DNA of 7,459 nucleotides from Candidatus Firestoneibacteriota bacterium (GCA_013335425.1 JAAXVQ010000088.1:1-7459); one strand, 5' to 3'; positions 1 through 5,873 are shown, counted from the stretch's first letter. Notes: generated from the sequence alone by a model not told the origin. Program-made: numbers and translations.

Positions 1-923
1 CCGGGTGTTTCTTCGGACGTCACATAACCCGCGGCCAGAAAATTCAAATCCCCCAAAACGCCGTTGAGGTTGAGCGTGGCGCGGTTCAACCAACCCCGGG
101 GTTGATAAAAATAGGCGGCCGTGGCCGAATCTTTGGTCATGGCGGCGTACTGCACGTCCGTGGTCAAACCGCCGGTCAATCTGGCCGCGCGTTCACCCGC
201 GACTTCCCCGGGTTTGGCTCCGTGCGCCTCCGCGAGAGCGGAATGTTTGAGGGTAAACGACCAGACCGGCGACTTAGCCTCCACGCCGTCTTGGTTGCGG
301 ACGGAAACGCGCACGCCGTGCAGGCCTTGGGCGCTGGTCTCCGGCAAAACATAGGTCAGCAGCGTTTCCGAAACCCGACAGCGCGCGGTAACGTCCTGTT
401 CGTCCACCACCACGCTCAAGGTCTTCAAATCCAACCGGCTGCCGTCCGCTGCCATGGCCACGACCACCATGGCGTCCTCCGGAGAAACCGTCTCGCCGAT
501 CTCCGGGGAAATCAGGCGCAATTGCGGCGCGCCGTGCGCTTCGCGGGCTACCAGGTGAAAAGGCGCCAAGGCCGCGTTTAGCGGCGGCGCGGTGGCCACG
601 CCGCCCTGCTGGTCATGAACCTCCAGGTAATAGTCCACCCCCGCGGCGGTCACGGCTGCAGCGGGTATTGGCGCCGAATAATTATACCCGGCGCCGTTCA
701 TGATCTGCATTTGAAACCCCAGGGTGCCCCCCGAACGATAATACAGGCGGACCTGTTGGACCGGCGAAGCGGAGTCCGTGACCAGCACGCTGATGTCCAC
801 GGCATGTCCGGCCTGCGCCTCCAAGGGCGGTTGATGAATCAAATTGGGCGCTGCCCAGGCGGACAAACCCAAGCTCCCGCCCATCCCCAAGCTCACGAAG
901 GCGCACAGGAATAATTTCTTCAT
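1..923 (-). CDS. Secreted Ig-like protein leading into a probable outer-membrane beta-barrel (3' part outside window)
   Basis: An uninterrupted frame of 307 codons runs from ATG at 923 off the left edge, so the C-terminus is missing. Residues 1-24 are a classic signal peptide (MKKLFLCAFV start, hydrophobic core, cleavage after SAWA). Residues about 33-125 resemble an Ig/FN3-like domain of the type V..VRLYYR...M....YSAPIPA..V...GVDYYLEVHD..G. Residues about 133-226 form a second Ig-like domain (PQLRLISPEIGETVSPED to SPVWSFTLKH). From about 250 the sequence changes to alternating, aromatic- and Gly/Asn-rich strands (TTDVQYA, AAYFYQPRGWLNRATLNLNG, LNFLAAGYV), as at the start of an outer-membrane barrel. 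It is the last visible gene of the four-gene operon. An AAGGA Shine-Dalgarno lies about 12 nt upstream, a little far. The gene and signal peptide are certain; the barrel is inference, and the ligand or function is unknown. Confidence 0.85.
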   Translation of the reverse strand, partial: MKKLFLCAFVSLGMGGSLGLSAWAAPNLIHQPPLEAQAGHAVDISVLVTDSASPVQQVRLYYRSGGTLGFQMQIMNGAGYNYSAPIPAAAVTAAGVDYYLEVHDQQGGVATAPPLNAALAPFHLVAREAHGAPQLRLISPEIGETVSPEDAMVVVAMAADGSRLDLKTLSVVVDEQDVTARCRVSETLLTYVLPETSAQGLHGVRVSVRNQDGVEAKSPVWSFTLKHSALAEAHGAKPGEVAGERAARLTGGLTTDVQYAAMTKDSATAAYFYQPRGWLNRATLNLNGVLGDLNFLAAGYVTSEETP

Positions 924-1080
924 TTTCGCAGGGTTTCCTTCTTGGTGAAAAATTGCCGGGACGCTCTAAGGTCGCGGCTTTATGCCCTTGCGCTTACAAC
1001 ACCCCGGCTGCCGGCAGCAGGGGATACGCCATGGCGCCGGGGCATGCTATGCGATCCGCCGGGGCTCGCCCCAGGGTGAT
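924..1080 (-). other. Hairpin-rich intergenic leader between the FecR-domain gene and the Ig/barrel gene
   Basis: This 157-base spacer is much longer than the other gaps in the operon (43 and 61 bases). It holds several self-complementary pieces. At 1002-1023 a strong hairpin has arms CCCC and GCTGCC pairing with GGCAGC and GGGG across one mismatch. At 1059-1074 a GGGG/CCCC hairpin has a 4-base loop. At 1029-1038 lies the palindrome CGCCATGGCG. The 9-mer CGCCGGGGC occurs twice (1035-1043 and 1057-1065). No T-run follows the hairpins in the direction of transcription, so a standard terminator is not supported. It could be an RNA processing or stability element, an attenuator or an unrecognised cis-regulatory RNA. 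No gene is visible. Confidence 0.5.
934..943 (-). promoter_or_regulatory. Ribosome binding site for the Ig/barrel gene
   Basis: On the minus strand this reads AAGAAGGAAA; its AAGGA core lies 12 nt before the ATG at 923. The spacing is longer than for the other genes of the operon. The signal peptide directly after this ATG supports the start. Confidence 0.6.
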
Positions 1081-1794
1081 TCATTTTTTATTGTATTTCA
1101 AATCCAAGGTCTGTTCCTTGCCGTTTTTGTCCTTGACGGTGGTCTTCAGGGTTTGCGTGGCTGGAACTTCCACCACGGTTTCAAACCACTGGTCGAGGGA
1201 TTTCAAATCCACGGGAATCACCACCGGTGCGCCGTTTTTGCCGGCAGTACCCTGTTCTCCGGCGTGGACCAACAGCCGTCCCAGCGCGTTGGAGAGATTG
1301 ACCAAACCGTCCCAGACAATCAAGACCGTCTTTCCATCCGGGGTGAAAATGAGTTCCAACTGCGTGCCCTTGATGGCGGCCACAGCCGAAGGCGTCTCGA
1401 TCTCCAGGGAGTTTTCCTGCTTGGTCACTTTGGCCCATAATTGCCCCAGCATCAGCTGCAGACGGCTTTTCTGTTTGCCGGGCTTTTTATCCTTCACCAG
1501 CAATTCGGAATTGGCGTTCAAACGGATCAAGCTGCCGTCGTCGAGCAAAATGGCCGCGCGGGCCAGTTCCCCGGTTTTGATTTTGTCTCCTTCGTAGATC
1601 AACCCGCCTTTTTCCGCGGGTGCATACACCGCCTGGCCGCTGCGTTGAATTTCCACGCGCCCGATCTTAACCGTCAGCGTGCCCACCCCGGCATTGGCCG
1701 CGCTCTCCGAAGTGGCGGCCACCGCCGCCGCTGCGCCGCCCAACACCAAACTCAACATCACCAGCATGCCGCCCAGCCACATTTTCTTCCGCAT
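1081..1794 (-). CDS. FecR-domain secreted/periplasmic protein
   Basis: The product is 237 aa. The frame stays open 54 codons upstream, but the start at 1794 is chosen for its GGGAGG Shine-Dalgarno 8 nt upstream and because it begins a signal peptide (MRKKMWLGGMLVMLSLVLGG, Ala-rich, cleavage near residue 27). Residues about 38-170 match a FecR domain (PF04773 type): GTLTVKIGRVEIQRSG, then GGLIYEGDKIKTGELARAAI, LLDDGSLIRLNANSELLV, LMLGQLWAKV and the hallmark IETPSAVAAIKGTQLEL. The tail (about 171-237) is charged and ends DLKYNKK. The domain is the same fold as the periplasmic part of FecR. However, there is no cytoplasmic N-terminal anti-sigma part and no sigma-factor gene beside it, so this is not a FecIR pair. 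It probably acts as a periplasmic or cell-surface partner. The FecR domain call is firm; the role is inferred. Confidence 0.92.
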   Translation of the reverse strand: MRKKMWLGGMLVMLSLVLGGAAAAVAATSESAANAGVGTLTVKIGRVEIQRSGQAVYAPAEKGGLIYEGDKIKTGELARAAILLDDGSLIRLNANSELLVKDKKPGKQKSRLQLMLGQLWAKVTKQENSLEIETPSAVAAIKGTQLELIFTPDGKTVLIVWDGLVNLSNALGRLLVHAGEQGTAGKNGAPVVIPVDLKSLDQWFETVVEVPATQTLKTTVKDKNGKEQTLDLKYNKK

Positions 1795-1802
1795 GTCCGC
1801 AA

Positions 1803-1808
1803 CCTCCC
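1803..1808 (-). promoter_or_regulatory. Ribosome binding site that fixes the FecR-domain gene start
   Basis: The minus strand reads AAGGGAGGTT here, with GGGAGG 8 nt before the ATG at 1794. It supports this start over in-frame start codons up to 1956, which lie inside the preceding gene and would put a non-signal, Arg-rich stretch in front of the signal peptide. Confidence 0.8.
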
Positions 1809-1855
1809 TTGGCGTCAAATACGACTTTTTTGTTCCCAGTTTGTCCGCGTGCAGG

Positions 1856-2881
1856 TTATTCCACATGCGCGGAAATAATCTTGGCCGTGCCGTTCTTAAG
1901 CTGCAACAACAAATCCGCCACATCCGGCGCGCTGGTTTCAATGGCCGCCGGATCATAAGCGTTTAGTTTCAAGAAAAGCGTGGGGTCGGTGATCACCCCG
2001 CGAAAAACCGTTTCCACGTCCTTGGGGGCCACGGCCGTGGTCGCCCGGTTGGAACTGTTGACCGTAAAGTTCGCAGGCTGGGATTTGCCGTCTACGCCGC
2101 CGATGGGGTTGCCGAACGAATCAAAAGCCCGCACTTGCCAATAATATTTTTTACCGTTCTCCAGAGAGCGCGCCGAAGCGGCATACAGCACTTGCGTGGC
2201 ATTGACCCGTTCGCTTTTCCAATACACATTGCCTTCGGGATTCGGCTCCGAGCCCACGGTTACTTCATAACCGATCGCCTTGGCCACCGGGGTCCAGGAA
2301 AAATTGGGGAGCACGGTGTTGATCTCAATGTCCTTGGGATAAATCGGGATCGGGGGCATGTTGACGGCCGAGGGCGGCGTGAACAAGGAAATGTTCAGGG
2401 AAAAAGGATCACCCGGGGTGGGCGCCACGGGCGCCAACACGATCCGGTAATTCCCCATGGGCATGGGGTTGCCCCCGGTGAGATGCCCCAAATCCCCGCT
2501 GGGGCTGTAATTGGAATTGAAGGTTATGGTCAAGCCCGTAGCGGTGATATCGCCGGCATTGTAGATGTTGTTGCCCAGCGTGAGGGTCCGGGTGGCCACC
2601 CGGAATGGTCCGGCGCCGGCCACCAGCGTGCCGCCGTCGAAAATCTGCAGGTTGAACGTCAAATTTTTCCCCACCGTGGCCTGATCGCTGGTCACGGCCA
2701 GCAAGAGCACGTTGGGGTTGATCCAATTGATGGACGAAAGATTATTTTGTGCCGAACGATATGCTTCCAACAAAATCTGGGTGGAAATGGACGCGTTGTT
2801 GATCTGAACCTGCGCCCAGGACGTACTCGCCGCCAAACACACCAGGACCACCGGAACCAGGAAAAAACCTTTGCGTTTCAT
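1856..2881 (-). CDS. Secreted protein with FN3-like domain, function unknown
   Basis: The product is 341 aa from ATG 2881. That ATG has a full AGGAGGTG Shine-Dalgarno and begins a signal peptide (MKRKGFFLVPVVLVCLAAST, cleavage after SWA, mature end QVQINNAS). An ATG 24 codons upstream lies in the preceding gene's 3' end and is unlikely. Residues about 55-170 form a beta-rich segment (LLLAVTSDQATVGKNLTFNL, PMPMGNYRIVLAPV), perhaps an unrecognised sandwich domain. Residues about 176-275 look like a fibronectin type III-like domain: PIPIYPKDIEINTVLPNFSW, TPVAKAIGYEVTVGSEP, then LENGKKYYWQVRAFDSFGNP, as in extracellular proteins that pull W..V.GA..Y.V and YYW.VRA motifs. The last 55 residues (from VAPKDVETVF) are a shorter separate piece with a Leu-rich segment near the end (VADLLLQLKN). 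It lies 61 nt from the FecR-domain gene and 43 nt from the gene before it, in one operon. I recognise no enzymatic motif; it is probably structural or an adaptor outside the inner membrane. Confidence 0.88.
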   Translation of the reverse strand: MKRKGFFLVPVVLVCLAASTSWAQVQINNASISTQILLEAYRSAQNNLSSINWINPNVLLLAVTSDQATVGKNLTFNLQIFDGGTLVAGAGPFRVATRTLTLGNNIYNAGDITATGLTITFNSNYSPSGDLGHLTGGNPMPMGNYRIVLAPVAPTPGDPFSLNISLFTPPSAVNMPPIPIYPKDIEINTVLPNFSWTPVAKAIGYEVTVGSEPNPEGNVYWKSERVNATQVLYAASARSLENGKKYYWQVRAFDSFGNPIGGVDGKSQPANFTVNSSNRATTAVAPKDVETVFRGVITDPTLFLKLNAYDPAAIETSAPDVADLLLQLKNGTAKIISAHVE

Positions 2882-2888
2882 GCCCTGC

Positions 2889-2896
2889 CACCTCCT
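2889..2896 (-). promoter_or_regulatory. Near-perfect ribosome binding site for the FN3-like gene
   Basis: The minus strand reads AGGAGGTG, fully complementary to the 16S anti-Shine-Dalgarno core. Its AGGAGG part is 9 nt before ATG 2881 and lies within the 43-base gap after the stop of the preceding gene. It decides the start of the FN3-like gene and suggests strong translation. Confidence 0.85.
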
Positions 2897-2924
2897 GCTG
2901 AATAATGAACCCTTGCGTATGCCG

Positions 2925-3536
2925 TTAGAAGCGCCGTTCAATCGCGACTTCAAACCCGTGCGCGGTCACCCGGGAGGTGACCACCGGCGCCGAAGATGCG
3001 GCCTTACTCTGCGCCGCGGCCGCATTGGCCTGCTGGGCGGCAATCGGCGCGCCGGTAATGTCATAAAGCCATGAGGACAAAAAGATCATCACCCCGCCCA
3101 GAGCCAAACCCAAGCCATTGGAAATCTGCCCCGTGTCGCCGTGAAAATTGCTGAATTTGTCAAAATCCAAGGAATCCACGACCGCGTAAACATCTTTCCC
3201 TCCGCGGTACCCCATATAGATCCCGCCGGCTTCCGCCAAGAGCAAAGCCACGCCGGTCCAGGGACGGCCGGCATAAAAATGCCCGGAACCATGCAGCGCG
3301 ATACCCGGAACCAAGGCCAGACTCAACGCCACGCCCGGGGAGTAGAGTGATTTTTGCTTCAAAGTGGGTTCTGCGGAAACTGCGGCTGGGGCAACGGGAG
3401 CTTCGGCCACAAGCCAGGCCGGGTCGGTCTGATCGGTTGCGTCCAAGAGACTGCCAGAAAAAGCCCAGGACGCTCCTCCCCCCCAAAGCAAGCCGGCGAC
3501 AATCAAGAGACCCATAAACTTACAGGTGTGCGGCAT
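2925..3536 (-). CDS. Small envelope protein with PG..GHFYAG motif (DUF5683-like), first gene of the operon
   Basis: The product is 203 aa from ATG 3536, which has AGGGGAG 7 nt upstream; an internal ATG at residue 8 is a less likely alternative. Residues 1-25 are a signal peptide (CKFMGLLIVAGLLWGGGASWA). A Pro/Ala-rich linker (about 30-60) follows. Then comes SPGVALSLALVPG and HGSGHFYAGRPWTGVALLLA (about 66-100), and a second hydrophobic span at about 139-157 ending in SWLYDITGAPIAAQQAN. This order (PG.G.FY.G...G then a W.YDI..AP.A...N end) is characteristic of the small DUF5683-type membrane proteins often encoded with surface-assembly genes. The C-terminus, GFEVAIERRF, alternates hydrophobic and polar residues and ends in Phe, as outer-membrane barrel strands do, although the rest looks helical. 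A strong promoter lies just upstream, so it opens the operon. The family assignment is from memory of the motif; the function is unknown. Confidence 0.85.
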   Translation of the reverse strand: MPHTCKFMGLLIVAGLLWGGGASWAFSGSLLDATDQTDPAWLVAEAPVAPAAVSAEPTLKQKSLYSPGVALSLALVPGIALHGSGHFYAGRPWTGVALLLAEAGGIYMGYRGGKDVYAVVDSLDFDKFSNFHGDTGQISNGLGLALGGVMIFLSSWLYDITGAPIAAQQANAAAAQSKAASSAPVVTSRVTAHGFEVAIERRF

Positions 3537-3543
3537 AGGCAGG

Positions 3544-3550
3544 CTCCCCT
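3544..3550 (-). promoter_or_regulatory. Ribosome binding site of the first operon gene
   Basis: The minus strand reads AGGGGAG 7 nt before ATG 3536. It favours this ATG over the in-frame ATG at 3515, which has no comparable site. Confidence 0.7.
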
Positions 3551-3573
3551 AAAAGACTTTCCCAACTCGAAAT

Positions 3574-3602
3574 AGTATCCAACAGCCCCAAGCTTTTGTC
3601 AA
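3574..3602 (-). promoter_or_regulatory. Sigma-70-type promoter of the four-gene envelope operon
   Basis: On the minus strand a perfect -35 box TTGACA (3597-3602) is followed by exactly 17 bases and the -10 box GATACT (3574-3579, four of six consensus bases). Transcription would start near 3567, giving a leader of about 30 bases that carries the Shine-Dalgarno of the gene starting at 3536. Just upstream of the -35 box lies an A/T-rich tandem repeat placed where an UP element would sit. No cAMP-receptor site of the TGTGA...TCACA type is visible, so direct cAMP control of this promoter is not supported. Confidence 0.75.
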
Positions 3603-3610
3603 CCGGCACG

Positions 3611-3634
3611 GTTTAAAGGTTTAAAAGTTTAAAG
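3611..3634. repeat. Three-copy 8-bp tandem repeat GTTTAAAG
   Basis: Three adjacent octamers read GTTTAAAG, GTTTAAAA, GTTTAAAG with a single substitution. The last two bases overlap the outer end of the large inverted repeat. The repeat sits about 44-67 bases upstream of the predicted start of transcription, so it may act as an UP element or a regulator site. It may equally be a preferred insertion site of the neighbouring element. Confidence 0.8.
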
Positions 3635-3673
3635 GTCCCAGGTCGTTTATAAAAAAAAGTTCCTGGGGAAAAC
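3633..3673. repeat. Left arm of 41-bp inverted repeat
   Basis: The arm begins AGGTCCCAGGTCG, contains a run of eight A, and ends TTCCTGGGGAAAAC. Within the arm, CCCAGG (3637-3642) pairs with CCTGGG (3662-3667), so each arm can also fold on itself. Confidence 0.95.
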
Positions 3674-3810
3674 GGCCCTAGCAGCGGCTGTGCCTCGCGG
3701 GACGCTCGATCAAGCCCTCCGTAGCAGCGGTCACTCGCGTCCAGCCAGTAGGCAGACCATGTCTTGCAGAGCGCATGAGTTGAGAATTAAAAGCGGTGCT
3801 GGGCGGGCAT

Positions 3811-3851
3811 GTTTTCCCCAGGAACTTTTTTTTATAAACGACCTGGGACCT
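3811..3851. repeat. Right arm of 41-bp inverted repeat
   Basis: It is the exact reverse complement of 3633-3673, beginning GTTTTCCCCAGGAAC, with a run of eight T, and ending GACCTGGGACCT. It ends 16 bases from the stop codon of the cyclase gene. Confidence 0.95.
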
Positions 3852-3867
3852 GCCTCCAAAAAGGCTA

Positions 3868-5763
3868 TTATTTCAATCTGAGCACCTCAAACACACTCAT
3901 GGCATTGGCCTTGCCTTTGACTTTAATGCCCTCGTGTTCCTTGGCTTCCACCTGTCCGGCCACCCGACGGTACGTGGATTCGGAAATAAGAATGTGCGTG
4001 GCGAGTTCCTTGTTGGCACTCTCCAACCGTGAAGCCAGATTGACCGTGTCGCCGATCACCGTATAACCCATGGCCTGGGTGGACCCCATGTTGCCTACGA
4101 TCGCTTCGCCCGTGTTGACGCCGACGCCGATTTCAAAGGTGCGCCGCCCGCGTGCCGCCCATTTTTCCTGGAGCTTTTTCAATTCCGCCTGCATGGCCAC
4201 GGCAGTCTGCACCGCGCGCAGGGGATCGTCGGGATGGGGCACGGGCGCGCCGAAAATCGCCATGATGGCATCGCCGATGAATTTGTCCACCATGCCGTCG
4301 TGGGCGAAAATAACATCGGTCATGGCCTGGAAGTACTCGTTGAGCAGTTCCACCACCTGCTCCGGCTGCAATTGTTCGGACAAGGTGGTAAACCCGCGGA
4401 TGTCGGAAAAAAGCACGGTCACTTCCTGCTTTTCCCCGCCCAGCTTCAAAGCCGCCGAAGGATTCTTGATGAGTTCGTCCACGACCTTGGGGGACACATA
4501 GCGCGAGAACATGCCCTTGATCTGCCGGCTGCGCTTCTCTTCGGTCAGCACGCGATAAGTAAACACCACCAAGTAGGTAATGGTCAGCGCCAGGAGGGGG
4601 TTAAACAGCGGTATGATCCAGCGCCCATGCGCAAAAACCCAAATCCCGACGGAAAAGTAAGCGATCGTAAAGAAGACATAAAACAGCAACCCTTTTAAAG
4701 GTTTAAGATGAATAATGATCAGGGCCAAGGCCGTGGGCAGCAACAACATCAACAGATACAAGCGCAGGTCGTTGAAGAAATGGAAATATTTTTGGTGCAG
4801 GATCGTGTCGATGACATTGGCGTGGACCTCCACCCCGGGCATATAGCCGTAGATGTAAGGCGTCGGGTGGTTGTCCTGGGCTTCGGCAAAGGTCGGCCCG
4901 ATCAGGACGATTTTGTCCTTGAACACGCCCGTGGTCAGCATGCCCGCAAAAACTTCGTCATCCAAAATATTTTCAAAAGAAATGGTTTTAAAACTTCCCG
5001 CCCCGCCACGGTAGTTCACCAACAAGTTGACCCGTTTTTGGACCGGGATGGAAAGCGGCCCATAATGCAGCCATTCTTCGGCGGAGGTGGTGTAGGGCGG
5101 GTCCGCCAACCCGTACCACCGTGAAATGATTTTCAGGGCAAACGAATAATACGGAACTTTGCCGCGGCGCTGCACCACCGCCGAACGGCGCAGAATCCCG
5201 TCCGGGTCGTACCACACATTGACAAACCCCACATGGGTTTTTCCCGGGTCCAGGCTGGCAATGGGGGACTCCACCGCCAAACGCGTGGCGCTCTGGGTTT
5301 CGTCGCGGGAAAGCTTGTTGGCCATGACAATCCAACTGCGGGAACGCACAATGGCGTCCCCCAGCACTTTGTCCTGCGCCGCCAACTCTTTTTTACTGGG
5401 TTCGGAAAACACAAAGTCGAGGGCCACCACCTTGGCGCCGGCTTTGGAAAGGTTGTCAATGGCCTTGGCATACATGGTCCGCGGCCAGGGCCATTGGACC
5501 TTGAGGGTTTCCAGGGATTGATCGTCGATGGCCACGATCACGACCTTGTCCGCAGGCGCCGCCGCCTGTAAAGGCTTCCACGTATAACGCCAGTCCAAGG
5601 TCTTGTTTTCATAGCTGGGAAAAGCCGGCAGCCAAACCAAGATGCAAAGCACCGCGCCCACGCTGAACCCGATCTGCAGAGCCGGCTTAATGCGCTTGCC
5701 TGCCAAAAATTGGAGGTTTTGCAAAGAAAAAAAGCGTTTGACGCCCGAGACCCATGCGGCCAT
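3868..5763 (-). CDS. CHASE2-domain membrane class III adenylate cyclase
   Basis: The product is 631 aa and makes cAMP from ATP in the cytoplasm, probably in response to an extracytoplasmic signal. ATG 5763 is chosen because AGGGGGG lies 9 nt upstream; the frame is open 31 codons further but those residues look non-coding. A membrane span at about 27-47 is followed by a CHASE2 sensor domain (about 49-324: FPSYENKTLDWRYTW, VVIVAIDDQSLETL, WPWPRTMYAKAIDNL, GFVNVWYDPDGILRRSAV). Three spans follow (about 334-352, 356-378, 382-403), then the catalytic domain (about 447-631). Metal-binding Asp454 (FSDIRGF) and Asp498 (DKFIGDAIMAIFG), adenine-selecting Lys494 and Asp572 (YTVIGDTVNLASRLE), and transition-state Asn575 and Arg579 are all present. 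The enzyme should therefore be an active adenylate rather than guanylate cyclase. Length and order are usual for the family. It lies upstream of, but is separated by an inserted element and a promoter from, the FecR-domain operon. Confidence 0.96.
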   Translation of the reverse strand: MAAWVSGVKRFFSLQNLQFLAGKRIKPALQIGFSVGAVLCILVWLPAFPSYENKTLDWRYTWKPLQAAAPADKVVIVAIDDQSLETLKVQWPWPRTMYAKAIDNLSKAGAKVVALDFVFSEPSKKELAAQDKVLGDAIVRSRSWIVMANKLSRDETQSATRLAVESPIASLDPGKTHVGFVNVWYDPDGILRRSAVVQRRGKVPYYSFALKIISRWYGLADPPYTTSAEEWLHYGPLSIPVQKRVNLLVNYRGGAGSFKTISFENILDDEVFAGMLTTGVFKDKIVLIGPTFAEAQDNHPTPYIYGYMPGVEVHANVIDTILHQKYFHFFNDLRLYLLMLLLPTALALIIIHLKPLKGLLFYVFFTIAYFSVGIWVFAHGRWIIPLFNPLLALTITYLVVFTYRVLTEEKRSRQIKGMFSRYVSPKVVDELIKNPSAALKLGGEKQEVTVLFSDIRGFTTLSEQLQPEQVVELLNEYFQAMTDVIFAHDGMVDKFIGDAIMAIFGAPVPHPDDPLRAVQTAVAMQAELKKLQEKWAARGRRTFEIGVGVNTGEAIVGNMGSTQAMGYTVIGDTVNLASRLESANKELATHILISESTYRRVAGQVEAKEHEGIKVKGKANAMSVFEVLRLK

Positions 5764-5772
5764 GAAGTGAAT

Positions 5773-5779
5773 CCCCCCT
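5773..5779 (-). promoter_or_regulatory. Ribosome binding site that fixes the cyclase start
   Basis: The minus strand reads AGGGGGG, 9 nt before ATG 5763. The other in-frame ATG, at 5856, has no purine-rich site of this quality and would add 31 residues before the conserved N-terminal membrane span. Confidence 0.75.
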
Positions 5780-5844
5780 GTGGGAAGGTCATTAAAAAAC
5801 AGTTTCTGCCAAATCAGATGTTCTGCATGCCCAAATAGAATTTT

Positions 5845-5873
5845 ATTATGCCACACCTGTCAGCGGAAATGAA
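5845..5873 (-). promoter_or_regulatory. Possible promoter of the cyclase gene
   Basis: On the minus strand CATAAT (5845-5850, five of six -10 consensus bases) lies 17 bases after TTCATT (5868-5873, three of six -35 bases). The predicted start near 5838 would give a leader of about 75 bases. An overlapping CTGACA (5858-5863) is an alternative -35 box but pairs with a poorer -10. The cyclase needs its own promoter because a terminator separates it from the upstream gene. Confidence 0.35.

Larger units (their letters stand above)
3633..3851. mobile_element. MITE-like non-coding element with perfect 41-bp terminal inverted repeats
   Basis: The 219-bp unit is bounded by two arms (3633-3673 and 3811-3851) that are exact reverse complements over 41 bases; identity stops abruptly at both ends. 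The 137-bp interior (3674-3810) has no transposase. The nonamer TAGCAGCGG occurs twice (3679-3687 and 3722-3730). A minus-strand frame at 3678-3776 could encode 32 residues but lacks a ribosome binding site and is unlikely to be a gene. No clear target-site duplication flanks the element. Size, symmetry and lack of coding fit a miniature inverted-repeat element mobilised in trans. A structured RNA or a transcription-stopping stem after the cyclase gene (stop 16 bases away) is the alternative. Confidence 0.6.

Noticed and set aside
102..581. Plus-strand open frame of 159 codons
   Set aside because: It lies opposite the signal-peptide Ig/barrel gene; its translation is Arg/Gly/His-rich with no ribosome binding site. 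It is a GC-rich antisense shadow.
953..1597. Plus-strand open frame of 214 codons
   Set aside because: It is antisense to the clear FecR-domain gene, and its composition does not look like a protein.
1081..1794. FecR anti-sigma regulator of a FecI/FecR iron-uptake system
   Set aside because: The protein has a signal peptide instead of a cytoplasmic sigma-binding part, and no ECF sigma factor or TonB receptor with a plug domain is visible.
2135..2905. Plus-strand open frame of 256 codons
   Set aside because: It lies opposite the FN3-like gene, is rich in Gly/His/Arg, and has no Shine-Dalgarno or domain.
3678..3776. Small minus-strand protein of 32 residues in the element interior
   Set aside because: There is no Shine-Dalgarno, and Arg-rich translation from GC-rich sequence is expected by chance.
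3633..3851. CRISPR array
   Set aside because: There are only two repeat copies, they are inverted rather than direct, and the single interior is not spacer-like.
3852..3865. Terminator of the cyclase gene (GCCT/AGGC hairpin)
   Set aside because: The stem is only 4 bp and no T-run follows on the minus strand; the adjacent 41-bp inverted repeat is a better candidate for stopping transcription.
3868..5763. Guanylate or diguanylate cyclase
   Set aside because: There is no GGDEF motif, and Lys494 with Asp572 is the adenine-selecting pair of class III cyclases.
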